Shown piece by piece: positions 55,705 to 64,000 of a DNA stretch of 64,000 nucleotides. The first letter of the stretch is position 1. Each line of letters opens with the position of its first letter. Made by a program: the position numbers and the translations under genes. The stretch is from the NCBI RefSeq assembly GCF_900626135.1, contig NZ_LR130785.1, positions 901,241 through 965,240 of the forward strand. Direction: 5' to 3'. Origin of the DNA: Senegalia massiliensis (lineage in GTDB: Bacteria; Bacillota; Clostridia; Tissierellales; SIT17). The notes beneath the pieces were generated by a model. That model ran no database searches, had not been told where the DNA came from, and was given only the letters and a program-made list of their open reading frames with translations.

Positions 55705-56565
55705 ATGCAAAAAGGTATGAGAAAATATGAAGAGTTTTTAAATAGAGGTAGAGAAAATTTCTTGAAGAAAGTTGAAGACGCATACGAAGAATTTAAAGAA
55801 ACTAAAACAATTAGATTCCCAGCTTGGCAATATGGTGAACCTAAAGGTAAAATAATTAAATTAGAAGTAGAAGATACTCCAAAATTCGGACAGAATGCTT
55901 TTATAGAATTAGACTCAGCAAGAACAGCATTTATCTCAATAGATATGCAAACAGATTTTGCAGGTGAAAAAGGATATGTAGATGTTATGGGCTATGATTT
56001 AGCTGCAACTTCTGCACCTATAAAACCTATAAAGAATGTATTAGATACTATTAGAGGAACTGATATAAAAGTAGTTCATACAAGAGAAGGACATTTACCT
56101 GATTTATCTGATGCTCCCTTTAATAAAGTATTAAGATCTAAAATAATAGGACATGGTGTTGGTATTGGAGAAACTCCTGAAGGAGGAATAGGTAAGCTTT
56201 TAACTAGAGGTGAACCGAATTGGGATATAGTAGATGAACTTTATCCTATAGAAGGTGAATATATAGTAGATAAAGAAGGTAAAGGTGCATTTACTATGAG
56301 TAACATACATCTATTATTAAAAAACTTAGGGGTAACTCATCTAGTAATTTCAGGTATAACTACAGATGTATGTGTTCACACTATTATGCGAGAAGCTAAT
56401 GATTATGGTTATTGGTGTATACTTTTAAAAGATTGTACTGGAGCAACAGATGAAGAAAACTATAAATCAGCAATAAAATCTATAAAAATGCAAGGTGGAG
56501 TATTTGGTAATGTTTCTGATTCAGAAAGGTTTATAAAAGCAGTTAAAGAAGCAGGATTAAAATAG
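55705..56565 (+). CDS. Isochorismatase-fold amidohydrolase, biuret-hydrolase-like
   Basis: 286 residues. The cysteine-hydrolase triad is complete: Asp80 (SIDMQTDF), Lys190 (VDKEGKGAF) and Cys223 (TTDVCVHTIMREAND). Spacing (Lys to Cys 33 residues) and the HTREGHLPDL, LTRGEPNWDI and MQGGVFG segments match, from memory, rhizobial biuret hydrolase BiuH (Asp36, Lys142, Cys175), with Gln263 at its Gln215 position. BiuH cuts biuret to allophanate and ammonia. An extra N-terminal helical segment of about 45 residues is absent from BiuH. Alternatives are ureidoacrylate-type amidases. It is a single-gene unit 94 bases after the PucR gene, with its own terminator. Confidence 0.82.
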   Translation: MQKGMRKYEEFLNRGRENFLKKVEDAYEEFKETKTIRFPAWQYGEPKGKIIKLEVEDTPKFGQNAFIELDSARTAFISIDMQTDFAGEKGYVDVMGYDLAATSAPIKPIKNVLDTIRGTDIKVVHTREGHLPDLSDAPFNKVLRSKIIGHGVGIGETPEGGIGKLLTRGEPNWDIVDELYPIEGEYIVDKEGKGAFTMSNIHLLLKNLGVTHLVISGITTDVCVHTIMREANDYGYWCILLKDCTGATDEENYKSAIKSIKMQGGVFGNVSDSERFIKAVKEAGLK

Positions 56566-56588
56566 AATTTTAAATATAGTATTTAAAT

Positions 56589-56625
56589 AAAAGATAGTAT
56601 AACTCTAGAGTTATACTATCTTTTA
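56589..56625 (+). terminator. Terminator after the biuret-hydrolase-like gene
   Basis: AAAAGATAGTATAACTC pairs with GAGTTATACTATCTTTT with almost no loop, then ATTTAATTT. The rest of the gap to 56811 shows no gene. Confidence 0.85.
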
Positions 56626-56811
56626 TTTAATTTATGATATTAAAACTTTAAACATAAATATACTAAATTTCAGGTATAGAAAATAGTATTAGCAAAGTTC
56701 GACAATATTTTTAAAAATGTTTATGACCTTTTTACAATGATAAAAACTATATAAATTGATACAATATTATCATAAAAGGAAAACGATTATTATACGAGGA
56801 GGAAGATATAT

Positions 56812-57915
56812 ATGATGGATGTAAATATTTACAGAGTACCAATGTCAGGACCAGAGGATGTTTCTGGACTTAAAAAATTAGTAGATAGTGGTGAAATAAA
56901 ACCAGAGGAAATAGTGGCAGTTCTTGGCAAAACAGAAGGTAATGGTTGTGTAAATGACTTTACTAGAGGATATGCTACTCAAAGCTTTAAACTTTATCTG
57001 TCTAGAGAATTAGATAAATCAATGGATGAAATAGGTGAAACTGTAGCATTTGTAATGAGTGGTGGTACAGAAGGTGTTATGTCACCACATGCAACTATTT
57101 TTACTAAAAAGCAAGTAGAGGCAGAGGAAAGAGATGAAAAATCATTAGCTTTAAGTGTTGGATTTACTAAAGAGTTCTTACCAGAAGAAATGGGAAGAAT
57201 GGAAATGGTAAAGGAAGTAAAAAGAGTTGTATTAGAATTAATGAAAGAAACAGGAATAGAAAATAAAGAAGATGTTCACTTTGTACAAATTAAAACTCCT
57301 TTATTAACTTCAGATAGAATAAATGATGCATATTCTAGAGGTAAAGATGTAGCTGTAGAAGATACTTATAAGTCTATGGGTTATACAAGAGGAGCATCAG
57401 CATTAGGTGTTGCCATTGCTTTAGGTGAAATAGAAGAATCAAAAGTTACAAATGAATCTATATTACATGATTGGAATCTTTATTCAAATATAGCTTCAAC
57501 TTCAGCAGGTGTTGAACTATTAAACTGTGAAATAATCCTTTTAGGAAATTCTAAAAAATCAGTAAGTCAATATAAAATAGGACATAGTGTTATGAAGGAT
57601 TCAATAGACTTAGAAGCAGTGATAGAATCTATGAATGATGCAGGTCTTGGAGTAGATAAACTTCCAACAGAAGAACAAAAAAATAGAATAGTAAATATAT
57701 TAGCAAAAGCTGAAGCATCTCCTGATGGATATGTAAGAAATAGAAGAACTACAATGCTTACAGATTCTGATATAAATCATACAAGACAAGCAAGATCTGT
57801 AGTAAATGCTGTAATATCTTCTATAGTAGGAGATCCTATGGTATATGTTTCTGGAGGAGCAGAGCACCAAGGACCTGCAGGTGGTGGACCAATAGCTACA
57901 ATAATAGAGAAGTAA
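56812..57915 (+). CDS. Cyanuric acid amidohydrolase/barbiturase family ring-opening enzyme
   Basis: 367 residues, the family length. The three repeated domains each supply a Lys-Ser pair: Lys40 (VLGKTEGNG) with Ser83 (MSGGTEGVM), Lys161 (QIKTPLL) with Ser231 (ASTSAGVE), and Lys299 (ILAKAEASP) with Ser347 ([15 protein letters not shown]). All six are present. The family opens cyanuric acid (to carboxybiuret, which decarboxylates to biuret) or barbiturate (to ureidomalonate). The neighbouring biuret-hydrolase-like and CodA-like genes favour cyanuric acid, but the sequence does not settle it. AGGAGGAAG precedes ATG 56812 (ATG 56815 also possible). First gene of an operon with the deaminase and a permease. 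Confidence 0.9.
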   Translation: MMDVNIYRVPMSGPEDVSGLKKLVDSGEIKPEEIVAVLGKTEGNGCVNDFTRGYATQSFKLYLSRELDKSMDEIGETVAFVMSGGTEGVMSPHATIFTKKQVEAEERDEKSLALSVGFTKEFLPEEMGRMEMVKEVKRVVLELMKETGIENKEDVHFVQIKTPLLTSDRINDAYSRGKDVAVEDTYKSMGYTRGASALGVAIALGEIEESKVTNESILHDWNLYSNIASTSAGVELLNCEIILLGNSKKSVSQYKIGHSVMKDSIDLEAVIESMNDAGLGVDKLPTEEQKNRIVNILAKAEASPDGYVRNRRTTMLTDSDINHTRQARSVVNAVISSIVGDPMVYVSGGAEHQGPAGGGPIATIIEK

Positions 57916-57942
57916 AAATACTTGAATAGAGGGGAGTATAAA

Positions 57943-59142
57943 ATGAAAGTTTTATTTAAAAATTGTTATATGCCTTTTAAAAACGAAATTCAAGATATAT
58001 ATATTAAAGATGGATATATTGAAAAAATTGATTCTAATATAGACAATATAACAGTAGATAAGATAATAGATGTAGATAAAAAGATTGTTATTAATGGATT
58101 TGTAGATAGTCATATGCATTTGGATAAAGCTTTAATCGGAGAGAAGGTTTCTAATCAATCGGGAACTTTAAATGAAGCCATAGAAATAATGACTAATTAT
58201 AAAGAAAATATGTCTGAATCTGATATAAAAGATAGAGCTAGAAAAACTTTAGAACTTGCATATGAAAATGGTACTAGATATTTAAGAACTCATGTAGATG
58301 TTGATGAAATAATAGGGTTGAAAGGTATTCATGCTATTTTAGAACTTAAAGAGGAATTCAAAGAAAAAATTGATATTCAAATAGTTGCATTTCCTCAAGA
58401 AGGGTTTATAGAAAATCTGAATAATTATAAATATCTAGAAGATGCTCTGAAGCTTGGAACAGATATAGTAGGTGGTATACCAGCTATAGAGAAAAAGCCT
58501 AAAGAACATATTGATATGATATTTGAATTAGCTAAAAAATATAATAAAGATATTGATATGCATATTGATGAGACTGATGATTCAGATACACTTACTGTTA
58601 AATATCTAGCTGATAAAACTATAGATGAAAATTATCAAGGCAGAGTAGTAGCAGGACATTGTTGTAGTTTATCAGCAAATAAATTAGAAGATATTAAAAA
58701 TATTTTATCTTTAATCAAGAAGGCAAAAATTGGTATAGTTACACTTCCCTCTACTAATTTATATTTACAAGGAAGAAATGATGATAAAAATTATAGAAGA
58801 GGAATAACAAGGGTAAAAGATTTACTTGAAAAAGGTATAGATGTAAGTATAGGTTCTGATAACATAAGAGATCCATTTAACCCTTTTGGGAATGGAAATT
58901 TATTAGAGGAAGCTCTTATAGGTGCTCATGGGTCACATATGGGTGGTATAGATGATTTATCTAATATATTTGATATGATTTCTATTATTCCTTCCTCTTT
59001 ATTCAATAATAATTATGAAGTCAAAGAAAAACAAAGAGCAAGATTTATTGTTATAAATACAAATAAAAAACACAAGGCAATAATAGAAAGATCAAATATA
59101 TGGGGTCATTTTAAAAAGGAGGAATTTAAATGGAATTATTAA
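57943..59142 (+). CDS. CodA-type amidohydrolase/deaminase (cytosine or aminotriazine class)
   Basis: 399 residues from ATG 57943 (GAGGGGAG upstream; an in-frame start at 57922 is less likely). Metal ligands of the cytosine-deaminase group are visible: VDSHMHLDK (H57, H59), DMHIDETDDSD (CodA HCDE-like, catalytic Glu), VAGHCCSLS and IGSDNIRDPFNPFGNG (metal Asp). Relatives deaminate cytosine, creatinine or ammelide-type triazines (AtzC). Downstream of a cyanuric acid hydrolase, ammelide to cyanurate is the attractive reaction; cytosine to uracil is the null alternative. It overlaps the following permease by 13 bases, so the two are translationally coupled. Confidence 0.8.
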   Translation: MKVLFKNCYMPFKNEIQDIYIKDGYIEKIDSNIDNITVDKIIDVDKKIVINGFVDSHMHLDKALIGEKVSNQSGTLNEAIEIMTNYKENMSESDIKDRARKTLELAYENGTRYLRTHVDVDEIIGLKGIHAILELKEEFKEKIDIQIVAFPQEGFIENLNNYKYLEDALKLGTDIVGGIPAIEKKPKEHIDMIFELAKKYNKDIDMHIDETDDSDTLTVKYLADKTIDENYQGRVVAGHCCSLSANKLEDIKNILSLIKKAKIGIVTLPSTNLYLQGRNDDKNYRRGITRVKDLLEKGIDVSIGSDNIRDPFNPFGNGNLLEEALIGAHGSHMGGIDDLSNIFDMISIIPSSLFNNNYEVKEKQRARFIVINTNKKHKAIIERSNIWGHFKKEEFKWNY

Positions 59143-60380
59143 TTAATGTTATACCTTTAGTAGTTATTTTAATATTATTATTTATGAGAAAGCATATGCT
59201 TTTTGCAGGCTTAGTTGGTGGAATACTGGCTATGATAATAGGAGGTATTGGCATAGGTGAAGCTACAGGGCTGTTTATTGGTGGTGTAGGTAATATGTTA
59301 GGTATTACAGTACCAATATTATATGCAGCAGCAGCATCAATGGTAGCAAAGGCAGGAAGCATAGAATCTTTAGTTGAACTTGCTAAAAGAGGATTAAAAG
59401 GAAAAATAGCTATACTTGGTGGAATAATGGTGTTAATTCAAGCTTTTGCAACATATACTGCAGGACTTGGTGCAGGAAATACAATGGTTACAGCACCACT
59501 TGTAGCAATAGCACTTGGAGCAGTTCCAGAAGTTATAGCAGGAATGGCAATAGCAACAGCAGTTGGTTTTACTACTTCTCCAGCTTCAACAGAAACAGTA
59601 ATAGCTGCAGAAAGTGCAGGACGTGATGTTGTAGCTCATGCAAATGCAATGTTACCTTATACAATAGTATTTTTTGTACTTGCAGCAGCACTTGCAGTTT
59701 ATGGAGTATATAGAAGAGGTTCTTTAGTAAGAGAAGGAAAAGATAAAAAACAAGAAGAAAATGTATCAACATCTATATTAGTAAAAAGAGCAATACCTTC
59801 TATAGCACTTTTAACATTAGTTGTACTTGGTAGTAATTTGAATGAGCTTATAGGGATAACTTTATTCACTCCAGCAACAGCAGTAATTTTTACAGCAATA
59901 TTAACTGTAATATGTACACCACTTAATATAGACAAAACAAGTGAAGCTTTAATTGATGGCTCTAAATTTATACTTACTACATTATTTTCTGTAGGAATAT
60001 TCTTATCATTTATAAACATGATAGGTGAACTTGGAACTTTTGAACAATTAGCGGGTCTTGTATCTAAAGCACCTGATGCTATAATCCTTCCTATGGCTAT
60101 GGTTGCAGCATTTTTAATAGCAATACCTTCTGGAGCATTTACAGCAGGAGTATTAACACTTATATTACCAACATTATCAGTACTAGGATTGCCATCAGAA
60201 GCTATGGGATTTGTTGCAATAGCTACTGGACTTGGTACTCAAATAAGTCCGGTTCAAATAAATGTAGCAGCTTTAGCAGATGGTTTTGATTTAGAAATAA
60301 TGGATGTTATAAAGGAAAATGTGAAATATGTTATACCTGCATTTATATTAGTTACAATAGTTGCTATAATATTTGTATAA
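59130..60380 (+). CDS. Membrane permease of ion-transporter type, unknown substrate
   Basis: 416 residues with about 11-12 helices. Paired hairpin regions are rich in Gly/Ala/Ser (TYTAGLGAGNTMVTAPLV and GFTTSPASTETVIAAES in the first half, IPSGAFTAGVLTLILPTL and ATGLGTQISPVQINVAAL in the second), as in ion transporter superfamily anion carriers (DcuC/GntP/CitMHS-like). It is coupled to the CodA-type deaminase and lies in the ring-opening operon, so it probably imports the substrate or exports a product. I cannot assign a family more closely. Confidence 0.7.
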   Translation: MELLINVIPLVVILILLFMRKHMLFAGLVGGILAMIIGGIGIGEATGLFIGGVGNMLGITVPILYAAAASMVAKAGSIESLVELAKRGLKGKIAILGGIMVLIQAFATYTAGLGAGNTMVTAPLVAIALGAVPEVIAGMAIATAVGFTTSPASTETVIAAESAGRDVVAHANAMLPYTIVFFVLAAALAVYGVYRRGSLVREGKDKKQEENVSTSILVKRAIPSIALLTLVVLGSNLNELIGITLFTPATAVIFTAILTVICTPLNIDKTSEALIDGSKFILTTLFSVGIFLSFINMIGELGTFEQLAGLVSKAPDAIILPMAMVAAFLIAIPSGAFTAGVLTLILPTLSVLGLPSEAMGFVAIATGLGTQISPVQINVAALADGFDLEIMDVIKENVKYVIPAFILVTIVAIIFV

Positions 60381-60386
60381 ACCATA

Positions 60387-60418
60387 AATAAAGGGATTAA
60401 GATTAATCCCTTTATTTA
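60387..60418 (+). terminator. Terminator after the permease
   Basis: AAATAAAGGGATTAA pairs with TTAATCCCTTTATTT. Only about 30 bases separate it from the next gene, so partial read-through is plausible. Confidence 0.85.
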
Positions 60419-60448
60419 CGAGTATAATAATGAGGAGATATAACTTAA

Positions 60449-61762
60449 ATGGAGAATAATACAACAGAAATCAATATTATTTATGGTATAAATGATAAAC
60501 CTAAGTTATCAAAAAGTATTCCTTTGGCATTTCAACATATATTAGCTATGTTTGCATCAAATATTACAGTCCCATTATTGTTATCAAATGCATTAGGATT
60601 AAATTCAAAGGAAACTACTTTTTTAATACAATGCGCCTTATTTATGGCTGGAATATCTACTTTCATTCAGATAAGTAAAAAGGGTAAAATAGGTTCAGGT
60701 TTACCTATTGTAATGGGAACAAGCAATGCTTTTATTGCAACAGTTTTAGCAATAGGAACACAATTTGGTATAGAAGCAGTACTTGGTGCAAGTCTTATTG
60801 GGGGATTATTTGAAATTTTTATAGCTTTAAATTTAGATAAACTCAAAAAAATTTTTACTCCATTAGTTTCTGGTATTGTAGTTTTGAGTATAGGGATGAC
60901 TCTCATTCCTGTTGGTATAAAACAAGCTGCAGGAGGAAATGGAGACATAGGTAGTTTCAAAAATTTATTTATATCTACTACTGTATTAATTACTATAATT
61001 ATATTTAATCAGTTTGGTAGTAAATTTACAAAATCTTCATCTGTATTAATAGGGCTTGTAGTAGGTTATATTTTATCTATTTTTATGAATTTAATTGATT
61101 TCACACCGGTTTTAGAAGCATCTTGGGTATCATTTCCAAGACCTCTAGCATATAAATGGGTGTTTGAACCTTCTGCTATAATAGCAATGGTATTTATGTA
61201 TATAGCTACTTCAATAGAAACTATTGGAGATATATCTGCTCTTACTAGTGCATCTGAGGGTAGAGATGCTACTCCAGAAGAAGTAAAAGGTGGAGTTTTA
61301 GCAGATGGAGTAGCAAGTGCAATTGCTTCATTTTTTAATGCTTTTCCAAACACATCATATACTCAAAATATTGGCGTAGTAAATTTGACTGGAGTATTTA
61401 GTAGATATGTGGTAAAGATAGGAGCAATTATACTATTAATATTAGCACTACTTCCAAAGTTTGCAGCGATTATTTCAATAATGCCAGAAGCTGTACTAGG
61501 TGGTGGAACAATTGCAATGTTTTCTATGGTAATGGTTTCTGGACTTACTTTACTTAAAAATATTAGATTTACTAGTAGAAATTTATTGATAATTGCTATC
61601 TCTATAGGTGTAGGTGTAGGGCTTAATCTAGTTCCAGAAGTTACTTCTCAATTTTCAACAAATATTCAATTATTTTTAACTTCAGGAGTTGTTCCTGCAT
61701 CAATAATTGCAATAGTATTAAATATTGTGTTACCAAAAGATGAAATTAAAGGTGAGGTATAA
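60449..61762 (+). CDS. NCS2 family xanthine/uracil-type permease
   Basis: 437 residues, 14 helices in the UraA fold. The N-terminal AFQHILAMFASNITVPLLL, the ATSIETIGDISALT segment in helix 8 and FNAFPNTSYTQNIGVVNLTG in helix 10 are NCS2 hallmarks; the TSYTQN form belongs to the xanthine/uric acid branch. It imports a purine-like or pyrimidine-like ring by proton or sodium symport; cyanurate or barbiturate are plausible in this cluster. Its stop abuts the next ATG (TAAATG), coupling it to the DUF2877 gene. Confidence 0.9.
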   Translation: MENNTTEINIIYGINDKPKLSKSIPLAFQHILAMFASNITVPLLLSNALGLNSKETTFLIQCALFMAGISTFIQISKKGKIGSGLPIVMGTSNAFIATVLAIGTQFGIEAVLGASLIGGLFEIFIALNLDKLKKIFTPLVSGIVVLSIGMTLIPVGIKQAAGGNGDIGSFKNLFISTTVLITIIIFNQFGSKFTKSSSVLIGLVVGYILSIFMNLIDFTPVLEASWVSFPRPLAYKWVFEPSAIIAMVFMYIATSIETIGDISALTSASEGRDATPEEVKGGVLADGVASAIASFFNAFPNTSYTQNIGVVNLTGVFSRYVVKIGAIILLILALLPKFAAIISIMPEAVLGGGTIAMFSMVMVSGLTLLKNIRFTSRNLLIIAISIGVGVGLNLVPEVTSQFSTNIQLFLTSGVVPASIIAIVLNIVLPKDEIKGEV

Positions 61763-62668
61763 ATGAGCACTAATAAAATTAAAGGATTATATTTAGATAG
61801 AGACTTCCAATATTTTTTAAAGGAAAAAAATATTCAAGGTGATATTCATAGTATATTTGACAAAGTAGTAAATATTCAATCTGATAATGGTACGCTTTAT
61901 ACAATTTCAAATAATAAAACAGATAATGCACCATATACTTTAAAAGTAGATTATAATGGTAGTTTTAAAGATATAGTATTTGAAGATCAAAATATAATTA
62001 AAAATAAAGATAATTTATTTATAGGAAATATAGAAATTGATTTATCTAGTGCAGAATTATGGAATGTAGAAAGAGAAAAAATACAAAGCTTTTCTACTGA
62101 ATATATAAAGAAAAATATAGGTATTTTTAATATGATGATACAAAGCATGGGCAGTAGTGGTGGATGTAAATATTATTATTTAAAAAACTTTTTAGGTATA
62201 GAAAATAATTCAGATAGTTTAATAGAAAGGGAACTTTCTAAAAAAATAGATGATTTTTATATGAAAATTAAACAAGATAATATCCAAGAGACAGATATTA
62301 GAGGATTAATAGGACTTGGAATGGGCCTTACTCCTTCTGGAGATGATTTTTTAACAGGATTTATGGCAGCTATAACCATATTTAATAAGAATAATGATTT
62401 ATTTCATAAAATAAAGGATTTAATACCTTTAGATACAAAATCTACAACTGATGTAAGTAGAGCAATGTTAAAAGCAGCAACTCAAGAAAAGTTTAGGGAA
62501 TATTTAAATGATTTTATATATTCATTTTTATATAACAATAGTGATAAATATTTGAAATCTTTTAAAAATCTTTTAACTATAGGATCTTCTTCTGGAACAG
62601 ATATGAGTATAGGCGTAGTATTAGGATTTTTATTTACAATTGATGAAAATGAAATGGAGGAATTTTAA
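61763..62668 (+). CDS. DUF2877 protein (AllH/YlbF-like carbamoyltransferase subunit)
   Basis: 301 residues. The DUF2877 signature GLGMGLTPSGDDFLTGFM is at about 186-203, with a C-terminal GSSSGTDMSIGVVLGFLF segment. In E. coli the DUF2877 protein YlbF (AllH) acts with FdrA (AllF) and YlbE (AllG) as an oxamate carbamoyltransferase in allantoin fermentation. Here it directly precedes fdrA (0-base gap), which supports the same complex. The natural acceptor could differ from oxamate, since the cluster is built around ring-opening enzymes. Confidence 0.85.
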   Translation: MSTNKIKGLYLDRDFQYFLKEKNIQGDIHSIFDKVVNIQSDNGTLYTISNNKTDNAPYTLKVDYNGSFKDIVFEDQNIIKNKDNLFIGNIEIDLSSAELWNVEREKIQSFSTEYIKKNIGIFNMMIQSMGSSGGCKYYYLKNFLGIENNSDSLIERELSKKIDDFYMKIKQDNIQETDIRGLIGLGMGLTPSGDDFLTGFMAAITIFNKNNDLFHKIKDLIPLDTKSTTDVSRAMLKAATQEKFREYLNDFIYSFLYNNSDKYLKSFKNLLTIGSSSGTDMSIGVVLGFLFTIDENEMEEF

Positions 62669-64000
62669 ATGGTATCAAATACAGTTATTAGACAAAATTC
62701 ATATTATGATTCTGTAACTCTTATGAGTCTATCTAGTAAGATTACAGATTTAGAAGGTATAGAAGATGCAGTTATATCAATGGGTACAGATATGAATAAA
62801 GAATTATTACAAAATGTAGGGTTAGATACAGAAGAATCAATGAATGCAAAAAGTAGTGACCTTATAATTGCAATAAAGGCAGACAACCAAGAAAATTATG
62901 AAAAAGCTTACGAAAAAGTAGATGAATTGTTAAATTCTAAAAGTTCTGATGAAGGAGAAAGGGAAAAGAAAAACCCTAAGACTATATCAGATGCTGTAAA
63001 TAGAATGGAACAAGCAAATATGGTTGTAATTTCTGTACCAGGAGAATATGCAGCAAGAGAAGTAGATAAGGCATTAGATAATAATCTACATGTAATGTTA
63101 TTTAGTGATAATGTATCAATAGAAGATGAAGTAAGACTTAAAGAGAAGGCACGTGACAAAGGATTATTAGTTATGGGGCCAGACTGTGGTACAGCTAGTA
63201 TAAATAATACTGGATTATGTTTTGCAAATAAGGTTAACGAAGGGAATATTGGACTTGTAGCTGCCTCAGGTACAGGCCTTCAAGAAGTAATGGTACAAAT
63301 AGATAGATTAGGTGGAGGGATTTCTCAAGCCATAGGTACTGGTGGACGTGATTTAAAAGAAGAAGTTGGTGGAATAATGATGCTCGAATCAATAAATGCA
63401 TTGGAAAAAGATAATTCTACTGATGTAATAGTGCTTATTTCTAAACCACCAGCAAAATCTGTAGAAAAGAAGATTTTAGAGAGGGTATCAGAAATAGACA
63501 CTCCTGTAGTAGTATCATTTATTGAAGGTGATAGTAAAGAAGTAGAAAAAGTAGGAGCTATTTTTGGATATAATCTATATGATACAGCTAAAAAAGCAGT
63601 AGCACTATCAAATAAGAACAAAAATGTAGATACAAATGAAAACAGTAATGAATTAAAACAACAAATTATAGATGCAAAAGAAAAATTAAAAGACAGTCAA
63701 AAATATGTAAGAGGGTTATATGGTGGTGGAACTCTTTGTGCAGAGACTTTAGCTATTTTAAGAGACAAATTAGATGGAATAAAAAGTAATGTAGCAAAAG
63801 GTGATGAAGAAAAATTAGAGAATGTAGAAGATTATTTAGGTAATGTATTATTAGATTTAGGTGAAGATGAATTTACGCAAGGTAGACCTCATCCTATGAT
63901 AGATCCTACTATAAGATTAAGTAAAATTAAAAAAGAAGTAAAAGATGAAAGTGTAGGAGTTATATTATTAGATTTTGAATTAGGTTATGGTTCTCATGAA
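62669..64000 (+). CDS. fdrA: FdrA-like carbamoyltransferase subunit (AllF), 3' end beyond the window
   Basis: Open from ATG 62669 (GGAGGAATTTTAA upstream) through the window end: 444 codons without a stop. Signatures of the succinyl-CoA-synthetase-like FdrA family: N-terminal RQNSYYDSVTLMSLSSKI, a GPDCGTASINNTGLCFANKV segment (about 170-189), AASGTGLQEV and AIGTGGRDLKEEVGG (about 220-234), then DVIVLISKPPAKSV. In E. coli it is the main subunit of oxamate carbamoyltransferase, which phosphorolyses oxalurate to carbamoyl phosphate. A YlbE/AllG partner would be expected just past 64000. Confidence 0.92.
   Translation, partial: MVSNTVIRQNSYYDSVTLMSLSSKITDLEGIEDAVISMGTDMNKELLQNVGLDTEESMNAKSSDLIIAIKADNQENYEKAYEKVDELLNSKSSDEGEREKKNPKTISDAVNRMEQANMVVISVPGEYAAREVDKALDNNLHVMLFSDNVSIEDEVRLKEKARDKGLLVMGPDCGTASINNTGLCFANKVNEGNIGLVAASGTGLQEVMVQIDRLGGGISQAIGTGGRDLKEEVGGIMMLESINALEKDNSTDVIVLISKPPAKSVEKKILERVSEIDTPVVVSFIEGDSKEVEKVGAIFGYNLYDTAKKAVALSNKNKNVDTNENSNELKQQIIDAKEKLKDSQKYVRGLYGGGTLCAETLAILRDKLDGIKSNVAKGDEEKLENVEDYLGNVLLDLGEDEFTQGRPHPMIDPTIRLSKIKKEVKDESVGVILLDFELGYGSHE

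Overview
The window is AT-rich DNA. Its genes have strong AGGAGG-type ribosome binding sites, frequent TTG starts, short intergenic gaps and many hairpin-T terminators. This fits an anaerobic, probably spore-forming, low-GC Firmicute of the Clostridia/Tissierellia type. A Spo0E-like protein, a GerMN lipoprotein, a GntP permease/CoA-transferase operon under sigma-54 control and an FdrA-type carbamoyltransferase locus all support this. The genus cannot be fixed from the sequence alone. Almost all genes are on the + strand.

Layout. 0-3.8 kb holds an envelope-stress-like set: SHOCT proteins, a DUF302 protein, PspA, a coiled-coil SHOCT protein and an acidic exported protein. Two of its promoters share an 11-bp-spaced direct repeat. 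3.9-9.4 kb holds a heterodimeric ABC exporter, a GNAT protein and an M23-like peptidase. 9.5-17.6 kb is a scarred accessory region: a 118-bp direct repeat made of a GNAT gene 3' end flanks decayed hydrolase, nucleoside phosphorylase and ISL3 transposase remnants, an intact three-gene ABC-2 exporter and a HelD-like helicase. 17.7-25.8 kb holds pcrA (with an in-frame mini-intein), ligA and gatCAB. 25.8-34.4 kb is an oligopeptide ABC system (oppBCDF) with two closely related binding proteins, each with its own consensus promoter. 34.3-39.3 kb holds a tiny Cys-rich protein, a DarT-like protein, a HypE/AIR-synthase-like protein, a GerMN lipoprotein, rph, rdgB and a phosphodiesterase. Three tRNA-Arg genes follow, then a minus-strand Spo0E-like gene. 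40.4-45.9 kb is a sigma-54 regulon: a MaoC hydratase, its PAS/AAA+ activator, a GntP permease and a fused CoA-transferase. 46.1-53.8 kb holds a Ca2+-type P-ATPase, a cysteine-less peroxiredoxin-like protein, carbamate kinase and pyruvate carboxylase.

The most interesting part is 54.0-64.0 kb: a PucR-type regulator, a biuret-hydrolase-like isochorismatase-fold enzyme, a cyanuric acid amidohydrolase/barbiturase-family ring-opening enzyme, a CodA-type deaminase, two permeases (one NCS2), a DUF2877 protein and FdrA (cut by the window end). With the carbamate kinase at 49.3 kb, this reads as a candidate fermentative route from an s-triazine such as ammelide or cyanurate, or from a barbiturate-type ring. 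The ring would be deaminated and opened, trimmed to a ureido acid such as allophanate, then phosphorolysed by an FdrA/DUF2877 carbamoyltransferase to carbamoyl phosphate, from which carbamate kinase makes ATP. The enzyme families are visible in the sequence; the joined pathway and its substrate are inference.
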